Positions 8,910-17,939 of a stretch of DNA of 42,371 bases are shown piece by piece. Source of the stretch: Pseudomonadota bacterium. GTDB lineage: Bacteria; Pseudomonadota; Gammaproteobacteria; Ga0077536. The stretch is taken from positions 1-42,371 of the forward strand of contig JAPOKK010000003.1 in assembly GCA_029977665.1 (NCBI GenBank), in the 5' to 3' direction. Under the pieces are notes generated by a model. The model saw only the letters and a program-made list of their open reading frames with translations. It was not told the DNA's origin and ran no database searches. The stretch's first letter is position 1, and every line of letters begins with the position of its first letter. The position numbers and the translations under genes are program-made.

Positions 8910-10276
8910 CAGCTCCCCTCCAGGGCCGCGACCGCGGCGACGAAGATCGCGCCGCGCTCGGCGTAGTTGGCGAACATGTCGAGACTCGCGCAGGCCGGTG
9001 ACAGCAGCACCGTGTCGCCGGCGCGGGCGGCACGGCGGGCGGCCTGCACCGCGGCCGGCATGTCGGTCGCGAACACGCAATCGCAGCGCCCGGCGAGCGC
9101 CAGCTCGATGTCGCGCGCCGCGCGGCCGATCAGGACGACCGTGTGTGCGCGACGCGCGACGACCTCGGCGAAAGCCTCGAACGTCGCGCCCTTGGCCTCA
9201 CCGCCGGCAATGAGCACGCCGTCGCGGTCACCGAGCAGGCCCTCGATAGAAGCGATCGCGGCACCGGGATTCGTCGCCTTGGAATCGTTGATGTAGCGCA
9301 CGCCGTCGACCGTGCCGGCGTTCTCGGCCCGATGTGGCAGACCACGGAAAGTGCGCAGCACCTGCGCCACGCTTGCATCGTCGACCCCGAGCGCACGCGC
9401 CATCGCCGCGGCGGCGAGCGCGTTGGAGACGTTGTGCAGTCCGGCCATGGCGAGTTCGTCGACGGCGAGCAGGTCGCCACCGGGGCCGGCCAGCCAGGCG
9501 CGCGCGCCCTGCCGACGCAGGCCGAAACGTGCCGGGCCCGGGGCGCCGAGGGTGAAGCTGACGCGCTCGCCGCGCACCGGCAGCGCATCGACCACCGGAT
9601 CATCGGCATTGAGCACGGCGATGGCCGCGCGGTCGAGAATGCGCGCCTTGGCCGCGACGTAGGCCTCGAACGAACCGTGACGATCGAGATGGTCGGGCGT
9701 GATATTGAGGATCGCGGCCACGGTCGGTGCGAGCGAGTTCGTCAGTTCGAGCTGGAAGCTCGACAGTTCGAGCACGTAGCAGTCCGGCTCGCGCGCCTGC
9801 AGCAGGTCGAGCGCCGGCGGCCCGAGATTGCCGCCGCGGCGCACGTCGCGCCCGGCCGCCGCGAGCATGTCGGCGACCAGGGTGGTCACGGTGCTCTTGC
9901 CGTTGGTCCCGGTGATCGCGGCGAACGGCGCGCGCGCCGCGCGTGCGAACAGTTCGATGTCGCCGAGCAGCTCGACGCCGGCTGCGCGCGCGGCGGTCAG
10001 CGCCGGCTGGTCGAGCGGCACGCCCGGGCTGATCACCAACTGCCGGCAGCCGACCAGGCGCGCGGCGTCGAGCGCCCCGGTGACGACCTCCACTTCGGGG
10101 TGGGCGCGGCGCACGGCGTCCGCCCCCGGCGCATCGGCACGACTGTCGAAAGCCACGACCGCGAGACCCTGCGCGCGCAGGTGGCGCACGCAGGACTGGC
10201 CGCTCGCGCCGAGCCCGATGACGGCGTGGACGGCGGTCTGCTGCTGCGCTCGGTGGGTCATGGCATGGCTCGACAT
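8909..10276 (-). CDS. murD: UDP-N-acetylmuramoylalanine--D-glutamate ligase
   Basis: Adds D-glutamate to UDP-MurNAc-L-Ala. VIGLGASGQSCVRHL (about residues 20-34) is the Rossmann start. ITGTNGKSTVTTLVADML (about 115-132) is the Mur-ligase P-loop, and LNITPDHLDRHGSFEAY follows around 190. RAENAGTVDGVRYINDSKATNP is the family Asn-Asp-Ser-Lys block, and LLSPACASLDMFANYAERG closes the protein. The start is at 10276 (455 residues); an ATG at 10261 is an alternative. Neither has a strong ribosome site. It lies ten bases after mraY. Confidence 0.97.
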   Translation of the reverse strand: MSSHAMTHRAQQQTAVHAVIGLGASGQSCVRHLRAQGLAVVAFDSRADAPGADAVRRAHPEVEVVTGALDAARLVGCRQLVISPGVPLDQPALTAARAAGVELLGDIELFARAARAPFAAITGTNGKSTVTTLVADMLAAAGRDVRRGGNLGPPALDLLQAREPDCYVLELSSFQLELTNSLAPTVAAILNITPDHLDRHGSFEAYVAAKARILDRAAIAVLNADDPVVDALPVRGERVSFTLGAPGPARFGLRRQGARAWLAGPGGDLLAVDELAMAGLHNVSNALAAAAMARALGVDDASVAQVLRTFRGLPHRAENAGTVDGVRYINDSKATNPGAAIASIEGLLGDRDGVLIAGGEAKGATFEAFAEVVARRAHTVVLIGRAARDIELALAGRCDCVFATDMPAAVQAARRAARAGDTVLLSPACASLDMFANYAERGAIFVAAVAALEGS

Positions 10277-10286
10277 GAACGGCGAC

Positions 10287-11369
10287 TCAGCGAATCTTCA
10301 GCGTGGCCAGCGCGGCCAGCACCAGGATGACGGTGATGATCCAGAAGCGCACGATGACACGCGGTTCGGGCCAGCCCTTGAGTTCGAAATGATGATGGAT
10401 CGGCGCCATGCGGAAGATGCGCTTGCCGGTCAGCTTGAACGAGACGACCTGCAGGATCACCGACACCGTCTCCATCACGAACACACCGCCCATGATGAGC
10501 AGCGCGAGCTCCTGCCGCACGACCACCGCGACGGTGCCGATCGCGGCACCCAGCGCCAGCGCGCCGATGTCCCCCATGAAGACCTGCGCCGGGTAGGTGT
10601 TGAACCAGAGAAAGCCGAGGCCCGCACCGACGATCGCGCCGCAGAACACGCACACTTCACCGACCCCGTAGACGTAGGGGACGGCGAGGTAGCGCGCGAA
10701 GTTGACGTTACCGGCGACATAGGCGAACACCACCAGCGCCGCGGCCACGAGTACCGTCGGCAGGACCGCGAGGCCATCGAGACCGTCGGTAAGGTTGACC
10801 GCGTTGCTGGTACCGACGATCACGAAGTAGGTCAGCGCCACGTACAGCGCACCGAGTTCGATGGCGACGCTCTTGACGAACGGCACGATGAGTTCGGTCT
10901 CCGTCGGCGACTGCGCGGTGTGGTAGAGGAACAGCGCCGTGCCGAGAGCGACGACCGATTGCCAGAAATACTTGTACGGCGCGCGCAGTCCCTTCGAGTT
11001 GCGCCGCGCGAGCTTGAGGTAATCGTCGATGAAGCCGATCACGCCGAACAACAGCGTGGTCGTCATCACCACCCAGACGAAGCGGTTGTCGAGGTCGGCC
11101 CAGAGCAGCGTACTGGCGAGGATCGAGACCAGGATCAGCACACCGCCCATGGTCGGCGTGCCGGCCTTGGAGAGATGGCTCTGCGGACCGTCGTCACGCA
11201 CGTTCTGGCGGATCTGGAAGCGCGTCAGGTGACGGATCATCGACGGCCCGATGACGAGCGCGATGAACAAGGCCGTGAGCACGCCGAGGATGGTCCTGAG
11301 CGTGATGTACTGAAACACGTTGAACCCGGTGTGATAGCGGGTCAGGTACTCGGCCAGGTACATCAGCAT
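10287..11369 (-). CDS. mraY: Phospho-N-acetylmuramoyl-pentapeptide-transferase
   Basis: Polytopic inner-membrane enzyme transferring phospho-MurNAc-pentapeptide to undecaprenyl phosphate, making lipid I. The 360-residue protein has about ten membrane helices. The conserved cytoplasmic loops include [13 protein letters not shown] (about 75), FIDDYLKL (about 117, catalytic Asp pair), [10 protein letters not shown] (about 190) and [12 protein letters not shown] (about 324-335). The start [10 protein letters not shown] at 11369 lines up with the E. coli start and overlaps murF by seven bases. Confidence 0.98.
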   Translation of the reverse strand: MLMYLAEYLTRYHTGFNVFQYITLRTILGVLTALFIALVIGPSMIRHLTRFQIRQNVRDDGPQSHLSKAGTPTMGGVLILVSILASTLLWADLDNRFVWVVMTTTLLFGVIGFIDDYLKLARRNSKGLRAPYKYFWQSVVALGTALFLYHTAQSPTETELIVPFVKSVAIELGALYVALTYFVIVGTSNAVNLTDGLDGLAVLPTVLVAAALVVFAYVAGNVNFARYLAVPYVYGVGEVCVFCGAIVGAGLGFLWFNTYPAQVFMGDIGALALGAAIGTVAVVVRQELALLIMGGVFVMETVSVILQVVSFKLTGKRIFRMAPIHHHFELKGWPEPRVIVRFWIITVILVLAALATLKIR

Positions 11370-12724
11370 GACGCGCCCTCCGCCTTCGTGAGGTCCGCGA
11401 CCACGCGCTCGAGGCCCATCGAGCGCGAACCCTTGACGAGCAGGGTCACAGCCGGCGACGCCGCTGCGATGGCCGTGCGCAAGGCCTCGACGAGTGCCGC
11501 GATATCATCGAAGTGCGCGCCGGCCGGGCCGAACGCGCGCACCGCGTGGCCAGCCAGTGCGCCGAGCCCGAACAGGCGCTCGACGCCGGCGGCACGCGCC
11601 GCCGCACCCGCCTCGGCGTGGTAGCGCTCGGCTGCTTCACCGAGCTCGCCCATGTCGCCAAGTACCAGCCATTTCGCGCCGTCGTACTCGGCGAGAACCG
11701 CGATCGCGGCGGCGAGTGCCGCCGGGTTGGCGTTGTAGGAGTCGTCGATGAGCGTGAGCCCCGCGCCGACCTCGTGCACGACGAGGCGTCCGGCGACCGG
11801 CGCGGCTGCGGCGAGGCCGGCGGCGATGTCGTCCAGGTCGACACCCACGGCCAGCGCGGCGGCCGCTGCCGCGAGCGCGTTGTCGACGTTGTGGCGGCCA
11901 CGATGGGCGATGGTAATCGCGCGCTCGCCGGCCGGCGTGCACAGGCGGAAGCGGGTTGGCCCGGCCCCTGTCGCCACGTCGAGCGCGTACACGTCTCCCC
12001 CCGTGCCGAAACTCAGCACGCGCCGTGGCGCGGCCATCTCGCGCCACAGGCCGGCATAGGCATCCTGCTGGTTGATGATGGCCACGCCGTCGTCGGGCAG
12101 GCGGGTGTAGATCTCGCCCTTGGTGCGCGCCACGGTGTCGACATCGCCGAACCCCTCGAGATGAGCCGGCGCGCAAAGCGTCACGAGGCCGACGTCGGGA
12201 CAGGCGATGTCGCCGAGCAGGGCGATGTCGCCGGCTCGGTTCGCACCCATCTCGATGACCGCGGCCTCGTGCTCGGGGCCGAGTCGGAACAAGGTCAGGG
12301 GAACGCCGATGTCGTTGTTGAGGTTGCCGTGCGTGACGAGCGTGTGCCGGCGCGTCGCAAGGATGGCGCCGATCATTTCCTTGGCCGTGGTCTTGCCCGC
12401 GCTGCCGGTGACGCCGATCACCGGGATCGCGAAGCGCAGACGCCATTCGCGCGCCAGCGTGCCGAGCCCCCAGCGCGGATCGTCGACCACGATCTGCGGC
12501 AGCGCGGCGCCACGGCGTTCGCGCACCACCGCGCCGGCCGCGCCCGCGCGCACGGCATCGTCGAGCTTGTCATGGGCGTCGAAGCGCGGCCCGGACAGCG
12601 CGAAGAACAGTTCGCCCGCGCGCAACGTGCGGGTATCCGTACCGACCCCGTCGAAGCGCGCGTCGGCGCCGTGCAGCGTGCCGCCGAGGATGCGCGCGGT
12701 ATCGGCGAGACCGAGCGAAATCAT
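11363..12724 (-). CDS. murF: UDP-MurNAc-tripeptide--D-Ala-D-Ala ligase
   Basis: Adds the Ddl product D-Ala-D-Ala to UDP-MurNAc-tripeptide, completing the cytoplasmic pentapeptide. [21 protein letters not shown] (about residues 103-123) is the P-loop. [14 protein letters not shown] and [15 protein letters not shown] follow, and then [17 protein letters not shown] around 330, all MurF hallmarks. Length 453 is typical. It overlaps the murE stop as ATGA. Confidence 0.97.
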   Translation of the reverse strand: MISLGLADTARILGGTLHGADARFDGVGTDTRTLRAGELFFALSGPRFDAHDKLDDAVRAGAAGAVVRERRGAALPQIVVDDPRWGLGTLAREWRLRFAIPVIGVTGSAGKTTAKEMIGAILATRRHTLVTHGNLNNDIGVPLTLFRLGPEHEAAVIEMGANRAGDIALLGDIACPDVGLVTLCAPAHLEGFGDVDTVARTKGEIYTRLPDDGVAIINQQDAYAGLWREMAAPRRVLSFGTGGDVYALDVATGAGPTRFRLCTPAGERAITIAHRGRHNVDNALAAAAAALAVGVDLDDIAAGLAAAAPVAGRLVVHEVGAGLTLIDDSYNANPAALAAAIAVLAEYDGAKWLVLGDMGELGEAAERYHAEAGAAARAAGVERLFGLGALAGHAVRAFGPAGAHFDDIAALVEALRTAIAAASPAVTLLVKGSRSMGLERVVADLTKAEGASC

Positions 12725-14223
12725 GCCGCCCCCTCCGCCAGGGCAAGCTCGACCTGTTGCTGGTCACTGAACGGCAAACGGCGGCCGGCGATCTCCTGGG
12801 TCGTCTCGTGCCCCTTGCCGGCGACGAGCACGATGTCGCCGGGCCCGGCCGCGTCGATCGCCACACGGATCGCTTCGGCCCGGTCCTCGATCAGCACGGC
12901 GGCCTCCGGGGCGCGCATACCGGCGACGATCGCCGCCGCGATGTCCGCGGCGCGCTCGGAGCGCGGGTTGTCGCTGGTCACGATCACGCGGTCGGCGCCC
13001 TGCTCGGCATAGGCTCCCATCTGGGCCCGCTTGCCACGGTCACGGTCACCTCCGCAGCCGAACACGACGTGGAGACGGCGCGGGCCGAGTTCGCGCAACG
13101 TGGCAAGTGCCGCGGCGAGGCTGTCGGGGCCGTGCGCGTAATCGATGAACACGCGCGCGCCGCGAGCGCTCCTGCCGCAGGCCTGCAGGCGCCCCGGCAC
13201 CGCTTCGAGCCGCCCGAGAACCTCGGCAATCGTCGCGAGATCGTGGCCGCCGGCCTGCAGCAGACCGGCGATGACGAGCAGGTTGTCGACGTTGAAGCGG
13301 CCGATCAGGCGCGTCGCCACGGGCAGGCGCCGCGTGCCGGCGGTGAGTTCGAAACGCAGCCCGTCGGCATCGAGACCGATCGCACGCGCGGTGAGGTCGG
13401 CGTGACCGGAAACGGCGCCGCGGCCGTGACCGGACGAGCAGGTGAGCAGCGGCAGGCGCGAGCCGAACGCGGCGGCGAGTTCGGCACCGAAGGGGTCGTC
13501 GATGTTGACGACCGCCGCGGCCACGTCGGGCAGCTCGAACAGGCGACGCTTGGCGGCGGCGTAGTGCGCCATGTCGCCGTGGTAGTCGAGATGGTCGCGT
13601 CCGAGATTGGTGAACGCCGCAGCGTGTATGCTTACGCCGTCGAGACGTCCCTGGTCGAGCGCGTGAGACGACGCTTCGAGCGTGGCGGCGGGCGTACCCG
13701 CGGCACGCAAACGTGCCAGCCAGCGATTGATGCTGATGACGTCCGGCGTCGTGTTCGGATTCGCTTCCAGCGCCCGGAGCGGGCCGGCGCCCAGGGTTCC
13801 GATGTAACCCGCCGCGCCTTCCAGTATTGCGAGCGCCTGCGCGGCGAGATGGGCCACGGTGGTCTTGCCGTTGGTGCCGGTGACGGCGAACACGCGCACG
13901 CCGCGCGACGGCGTATCGAAGAAGCGGTTGGCAAGCTCGCCGAGCAGGCGGCGCAGGGCCGGCACGTGGACCACCGGTACCCCGCCCGCGACCTCGTCAT
14001 GCGGGCGCTCGGCGAGCACCGCGACGGCGCCGCGTGCGACCGCGTCGGCCGCGTAGCGAAAGCCGTCCTCGCGGTGACCGCCGACAGCGAGGAAGCAGCA
14101 ACCGGAACCCACCGCCCGGCTGTCCAGCGCGAGATCGCTGATCACGCGGTCGTTCGCCGCCGCGACATCACAGATGCCCGCGAGCAGGGTCGACAGTGGC
14201 ATGTTCTCGCTCAGCGCGTTCAT
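12721..14223 (-). CDS. murE: UDP-MurNAc-L-Ala-D-Glu--meso-DAP ligase
   Basis: Adds the third stem-peptide residue. VTGTNGKTTVAHLAAQAL (about 113-130) is the P-loop and LEASSHALDQGR a conserved block. VTSDNPRSERAADI (about 405) carries the DNPR motif that selects meso-diaminopimelate rather than lysine, in line with a Gram-negative wall. GKGHETTQ lies near the end. The start at 14223 gives 500 residues and an ATGA overlap with ftsI; the longer open frame is an upstream shadow. Confidence 0.97.
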   Translation of the reverse strand: MNALSENMPLSTLLAGICDVAAANDRVISDLALDSRAVGSGCCFLAVGGHREDGFRYAADAVARGAVAVLAERPHDEVAGGVPVVHVPALRRLLGELANRFFDTPSRGVRVFAVTGTNGKTTVAHLAAQALAILEGAAGYIGTLGAGPLRALEANPNTTPDVISINRWLARLRAAGTPAATLEASSHALDQGRLDGVSIHAAAFTNLGRDHLDYHGDMAHYAAAKRRLFELPDVAAAVVNIDDPFGAELAAAFGSRLPLLTCSSGHGRGAVSGHADLTARAIGLDADGLRFELTAGTRRLPVATRLIGRFNVDNLLVIAGLLQAGGHDLATIAEVLGRLEAVPGRLQACGRSARGARVFIDYAHGPDSLAAALATLRELGPRRLHVVFGCGGDRDRGKRAQMGAYAEQGADRVIVTSDNPRSERAADIAAAIVAGMRAPEAAVLIEDRAEAIRVAIDAAGPGDIVLVAGKGHETTQEIAGRRLPFSDQQQVELALAEGAA

Positions 14224-15962
14224 GGCGCCGCCTCCTCGGACGAGGTGGACGGCAGGGCGCCCGCCAACCACACGGTGGGTGCGGCCGGTTCGCCGAGGGC
14301 ATCGGGCGGGATGTTCAGGATACGCGTCGCCTCGCGCATGACGCTGGCGAAGATCGGCGCCGCCACGCGGCCGCCGAAATGCTCGCCGCCGTCCGGCTCA
14401 TCGATCACCGTGATCGCGACCAGGCGCGGTTCGCGCGCCGGGATCATGCCGGCGAAGAGTGACAGGTAGCGGTGTTCGGCATAGCCGGCATCGACCGACT
14501 TGTGCACGGTGCCGGTCTTGCCGGCGACGGTATAGCCCGGCACCGCCGCCTGCTGTGCGGTGCCCTGCACGACGACGCGCTCGAGCATGCGGCGCACGTT
14601 GCGCGCGGTCTCGGCACTCAGCACGCGTTCGCGCGCCACGGGTTCGTCGCGCCGGACGATGGACAGCGGTTGCAGCCAGCCATCGTTGGCGAGCACGGTG
14701 TAGGCGCGCGCGAGCTGCACCGCAGTCACCGACATGCCGTAACCGAACGACAAGGTCGCGTGCTCGATGTCACTCCAGTTGGCGTAATCGTTGAGACGGC
14801 CGTAGGTTTCCCCGGGCAGGACGACATCGGTCAAGGAACCGAAACCGAAGCTGCGCAGGCCGCGCCACAGCGTCTCCGGCTCGAGCGAGAGCGCGATCTT
14901 GCTGGCGCCGACGTTGCTCGATTTCTCGATCACCCCGGCGACGTCCAGGGTGCCGAAGTTACGTACGTCGCGCACCGTGTTGCGGCCGACCTTGAAATAG
15001 CCGGGGGTCGTTTCGATCGCGGTATCCGGCGCGTAGCGTCCGCTCTCGAGCGCGATGGCCACGGTGAACGGTTTGATTGTCGAGCCCGGTTCGAAGAGGT
15101 CGGTGACGGCGCGGTTGCGGTAGTGCGACACCTTGCGGTCGGCACGGTTGTTGGGATTGAACGACGGCTGGTTGACCAGCGCGATGATCTCGCCGGAGTG
15201 CGGATCGACGATGACCATCGATCCCGCCCGCGCGCGCTCCGCGTGCACGGCGTTCTTGAGTGCGCGGTAGGCGACGTACTGCACGCGCTCGTCGATGCTG
15301 AGCACGATGTCCTGCCCGGGACGGATCGGGTGCAGCCGCTCGACGTCCTCGACGACCCGCCCGAGGCGATCCTTGATCACCCGGCGCAAGCCCGGCTGGC
15401 CGCGGAGCTGCTCTTCGAATGCCAGCTCGATGCCCTCCTGCCCGCGATCGTCGACGTTGGTGAAGCCGAGCACGTGCCCGGCCACCTCGCCTTCCGGGTA
15501 GAAGCGACGATACTCCTGCTGCAGTCCGACCCCCTCAAGATCGAGTTCGCGGATGGCAGCGCCCTCGTCGGGGGTGAGGTGGCGCCTGAGGTAGACGAAC
15601 TTGCGCTCGAGCCGCGGCATGACCAGCGTCTCGAGTTGCGCCACGGAGACGTTCAGGGTCTCGGCCAGTTCGCCCCAGCGTTCGCGTTCGGTGATGAAGT
15701 CGGCCGGTTTGATCCAGGCCGACTGCGTCGGCGTACTGATGGCAAGGGGCTCGCCGTTGCGATCGAGCACCATGCCGCGATTCGCGTGGATCTGGTCGGT
15801 GCGCAGGTAGCGGGCATCGCCGTGCCCCTGGAGGAACTCGCTCTCGTGCAGCTGCAACTCGACCGCGCGCCCGACCAGGGCGCCGGCCGCGAGCAGGAAG
15901 CTCGCCACCACCAGGCGGCGACGCAGTTTGAGATCGCGCCGGCTGCGGGTACGCGTGCTCAT
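14220..15962 (-). CDS. ftsI: Septal transpeptidase FtsI (PBP3)
   Basis: Class B penicillin-binding protein cross-linking septal peptidoglycan with FtsW. A cytoplasmic basic tail is followed by one membrane helix (about residues 15-35) and a pedestal domain beginning at RGMVLDRNGEPLA (about 62). The transpeptidase domain carries all three active-site motifs: STIK at 294-297, SSN at 348-350 and KTGT at 482-485. The 580-residue length is normal. It forms ATGA overlaps with ftsL and murE. Confidence 0.98.
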   Translation of the reverse strand: MSTRTRSRRDLKLRRRLVVASFLLAAGALVGRAVELQLHESEFLQGHGDARYLRTDQIHANRGMVLDRNGEPLAISTPTQSAWIKPADFITERERWGELAETLNVSVAQLETLVMPRLERKFVYLRRHLTPDEGAAIRELDLEGVGLQQEYRRFYPEGEVAGHVLGFTNVDDRGQEGIELAFEEQLRGQPGLRRVIKDRLGRVVEDVERLHPIRPGQDIVLSIDERVQYVAYRALKNAVHAERARAGSMVIVDPHSGEIIALVNQPSFNPNNRADRKVSHYRNRAVTDLFEPGSTIKPFTVAIALESGRYAPDTAIETTPGYFKVGRNTVRDVRNFGTLDVAGVIEKSSNVGASKIALSLEPETLWRGLRSFGFGSLTDVVLPGETYGRLNDYANWSDIEHATLSFGYGMSVTAVQLARAYTVLANDGWLQPLSIVRRDEPVARERVLSAETARNVRRMLERVVVQGTAQQAAVPGYTVAGKTGTVHKSVDAGYAEHRYLSLFAGMIPAREPRLVAITVIDEPDGGEHFGGRVAAPIFASVMREATRILNIPPDALGEPAAPTVWLAGALPSTSSEEAAP

Positions 15963-16222
15963 CGCAGTTCCACCACCTGGCGCGGCGCGGGCGTGACCAT
16001 ACCGAGCTGCTCACGCGCAATGCCCTCGACCCGCACATGGGTCGCCCAGGTGGCCTGTTCGAGCAGCAGCTGACCCCACTCCTGGTCGAGCTGCTGCTGG
16101 GTGTCGCGAAGTGACTGCAGCTCGACGAACAGCTTGCGGCTGGCGTGGCGGTTGAGCACCAGCTCGACGGCCGAGGCAAAGGCGCACAGCCCGACCAGTA
16201 CGGCGACGGCGAGCAGCCTCAT
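15959..16222 (-). CDS. ftsL: Cell division protein FtsL
   Basis: Small bitopic divisome protein that forms a coiled coil with FtsB and connects FtsQ to FtsW/FtsI. The protein is 87 residues: an N-terminal membrane helix (about 2-20) and then a charged helix rich in Gln, Leu and Glu (about 28-62) suited to a coiled coil. Sequence recognition alone would be weak; position between rsmH and ftsI, size and topology make the call. It starts at 16222 with an ATGA overlap to rsmH. The longer open frame upstream is a shadow of rsmH. Confidence 0.93.
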   Translation of the reverse strand: MRLLAVAVLVGLCAFASAVELVLNRHASRKLFVELQSLRDTQQQLDQEWGQLLLEQATWATHVRVEGIAREQLGMVTPAPRQVVELR

Positions 16223-17133
16223 GCGAGGCGCTCCAGCACGCGCAAGCGGGCGCTGCGGGCGCGCGGGTTGGCGGTGGTCTCGGCGGCGCTGGCCATCACC
16301 GGCTTGCGGGTCACTTCGTGAAAGGTCGGCACCGGCAACGGCCCGGCGCGACGTGCGTCGCGATAGTCCTGTTCGAGCGCGCGGAAGCGCTGCTTGACGA
16401 GCCGGTCCTCGAGCGAGTGGAAGGCGATGATCAGCAGGCGACCGCCGACGGCGAGCAGATCGAGGGCAGTATCGAGCAGGCGCTCGACTTCGCCGAGCTC
16501 GTCGTTGATGCGGATGCGGATGGCCTGGAAGGTGCGCGTGGCCGGATCGATGCGCCCGCCGCCGCGACCGATCGCCGCGCTGACGAGCGCGGCGAGGTCG
16601 AACGTCGTCTCGAGGGGATGGGCGGTGCGCGATTCGACGATACGCCGCGCGATGCGGCGCGAGTGGCGTTCCTCGCCGTAGCGCCAGAGCACGTCGGCGA
16701 TCTCCTGCTCGTCGGCGGTGGCGAGCCAGGTCGCGGCGGAGACACCGGTGGTCGGGTCCATGCGCATGTCGAGCGGGCCGTCGTGGCGGAAGCTGAAGCC
16801 GCGCGACGGGTCGTCGACCTGCGGCGAGGAGATGCCGAGATCGACGAGCATGCCGGCGACCCGGCCGCGCAGCCCGGCGAGCGCCTGAGCGAGCCCGGAG
16901 AACGCCATGCGATGCACCTCGACGCGCGGATCGGCTGCAGCCAGCGAGGTGGCGTCGGCGATCGCCTGCGGGTCGCGGTCGCACACGACGAGGCGGCCGG
17001 CATCGCCGAGCGCGCCGAGTAGCGCGCGCGCGTGGCCGCCGCGTCCATAGGTCGCGTCGATATAGATCCCGGCGGGTTGCACGTTCATGAGATCGACAAC
17101 CTCATCGAGCAGTACCGGTACGTGGACGGACAC
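16219..17133 (-). CDS. rsmH: 16S rRNA (cytosine(1402)-N4)-methyltransferase
   Basis: SAM-dependent methyltransferase that modifies C1402 in the ribosomal decoding centre (formerly MraW). HVPVLLDEVVDLM at the N-terminus, YIDATYGRGGHARALL (about 24-39, SAM loop), GMLVDLGISSPQVDDPSRGFSF (about 93-114) and IAFHSLEDRLVKQRF (about 235-250) are family signatures. Length 304. The start is a GTG at 17133, nine bases after mraZ. RsmI, encoded just upstream of rnpB in this window, methylates the same nucleotide on the ribose. Confidence 0.98.
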   Translation of the reverse strand: MSVHVPVLLDEVVDLMNVQPAGIYIDATYGRGGHARALLGALGDAGRLVVCDRDPQAIADATSLAAADPRVEVHRMAFSGLAQALAGLRGRVAGMLVDLGISSPQVDDPSRGFSFRHDGPLDMRMDPTTGVSAATWLATADEQEIADVLWRYGEERHSRRIARRIVESRTAHPLETTFDLAALVSAAIGRGGGRIDPATRTFQAIRIRINDELGEVERLLDTALDLLAVGGRLLIIAFHSLEDRLVKQRFRALEQDYRDARRAGPLPVPTFHEVTRKPVMASAAETTANPRARSARLRVLERLA

Positions 17134-17142
17134 CGGTCTTGC

Positions 17143-17601
17143 TCACAGCGCCAGTGATTCGAGCGCCGACGACGGCGCGTTGCCGTCGGCGCTGACGTCC
17201 TCCAACCATTCGTCGCGCTCGGCCCGCCAGCGCACGGCATCCCAGATCTCGATCTTGTTGCCCTGCCCGAGCATCACGACCTGTTTGCTCAACGCCGCGA
17301 TCTCGCGTAGCTCGGGCGGTAACAGGATGCGGCCCTGGCCGTCGCAGCTCAGATCGGTTGCGTAACCTCGCATCATCTGTTTCGTGCGGCGGCTCTGCTT
17401 GTCGAAATCCGAAAGCCCGGACAGCTTGGCCTCGATGATCTGCCACTCGGCCAAGGGGTAGAGCCACAAGGAACGATCCCAGGGATTGAGGGTGAGGACC
17501 AGCTCGCGACTGTCGCAGGCGGTGAGCATTTCACGGAAGCGCACGGGGACGGCCAAGCGGCCCTTGACGTCGAGATTGACGGTCGTGAGTCCCCGGAACA
17601 T
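17143..17601 (-). CDS. mraZ: Transcriptional regulator MraZ
   Basis: First gene of the dcw operon. MraZ proteins are ring-forming, AbrB-like DNA-binding proteins that repress their own operon by binding TGGG-type direct repeats. The sequence has the two tandem MraZ repeats: the first begins with VNLDVKGRLAVPVRFRE (about residues 8-24) and the second with the DGQGRILLPPELRE block (about 90-103). Length 152 is normal. A sigma-70-like promoter and three repeats spaced ten bases lie about 80-140 bp upstream. Confidence 0.97.
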   Translation of the reverse strand: MFRGLTTVNLDVKGRLAVPVRFREMLTACDSRELVLTLNPWDRSLWLYPLAEWQIIEAKLSGLSDFDKQSRRTKQMMRGYATDLSCDGQGRILLPPELREIAALSKQVVMLGQGNKIEIWDAVRWRAERDEWLEDVSADGNAPSSALESLAL

Positions 17602-17679
17602 GTGCGTGCGGGATCCCGCTCAGCGGCGCGCGCCCGCAAGCGCGCGGGGCGGTCGATTCAAGGCCGCTGATGCGTGTAG

Positions 17680-17704
17680 ATCCACTTTTCCCCACCAATC
17701 ACCA
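17680..17704 (-). promoter_or_regulatory. Likely MraZ operator (three 10-bp spaced repeats)
   Basis: On the minus strand three TGG-started pentamers (TGGTG, TGGGG, TGGAT) start exactly ten bases apart, at 17704, 17694 and 17684. Known MraZ sites are TGGGN repeats separated by five bases, so the spacing fits and the central copy matches best. The row begins a few bases downstream of the predicted transcription start, where a bound repressor would block RNA polymerase. Direct observation for the repeats; function by family knowledge. Confidence 0.6.
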
Positions 17705-17713
17705 CAAGTGGCA

Positions 17714-17743
17714 ACTATAAGGACGGGCCACGAAAAGTGTCAA
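17714..17743 (-). promoter_or_regulatory. Sigma-70-type promoter of the dcw operon
   Basis: On the minus strand a perfect -35 box TTGACA (17743-17738) and a -10 box TATAGT (17719-17714, five of six) are separated by 18 bp. Transcription would start near 17707, giving an mraZ leader of about 105 bases. This is the clearest promoter in the window and the only obvious entry point for the overlapping dcw genes downstream. Confidence 0.7.
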
Positions 17744-17892
17744 GGTGATTACCGGGAATCGGGCACGAATTCTTGCTTTAGTTACAGTAACTTAGCTCTC
17801 AGCCGATGGAATCGAAGTAAGCACACACTAACAACTCATAAGAAAGATCGAAAAAAATCATCACGATAAGCTGCAATGCTCATGGCCATTCG

Positions 17893-17916
17893 AGAATAGA
17901 AACTCGCTGCCGCGAG
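17893..17916 (-). terminator. Possible rnpB terminator
   Basis: Downstream of the RNase P RNA on the minus strand, CTCGC and GCGAG form a 5-bp stem with a four-base loop (17903-17916), followed by the weakly T-rich TTTCTATTC. The stem is short and the T tract interrupted, so this is a modest candidate. Confidence 0.3.
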
Positions 17917-17939
17917 CGCGTCTCAGAAGTGCGGAGAAA

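Larger units (their letters stand above)
17602..17939. other. Intergenic region between rnpB and mraZ
   Basis: About 340 bp without a gene, partly much more AT-rich than the surrounding coding sequence. It contains the rnpB 3' hairpin (17893-17916), a perfect 13-bp dyad AGTTAC-A-GTAACT (17780-17792), the dcw promoter (17714-17743) and the likely MraZ repeats (17680-17704). A run of seven A on the plus strand (17851-17857) has no convincing stem beside it. Confidence 0.6.

Noticed and set aside
14472-16073. 533-codon open frame on the plus strand opposite ftsI
   Set aside because: Antisense shadow of ftsI, which has all three penicillin-binding motifs.
17851-17857. Run of seven A as a terminator T tract on the minus strand
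   Set aside because: No adequate GC stem directly precedes it in the transcribed direction.
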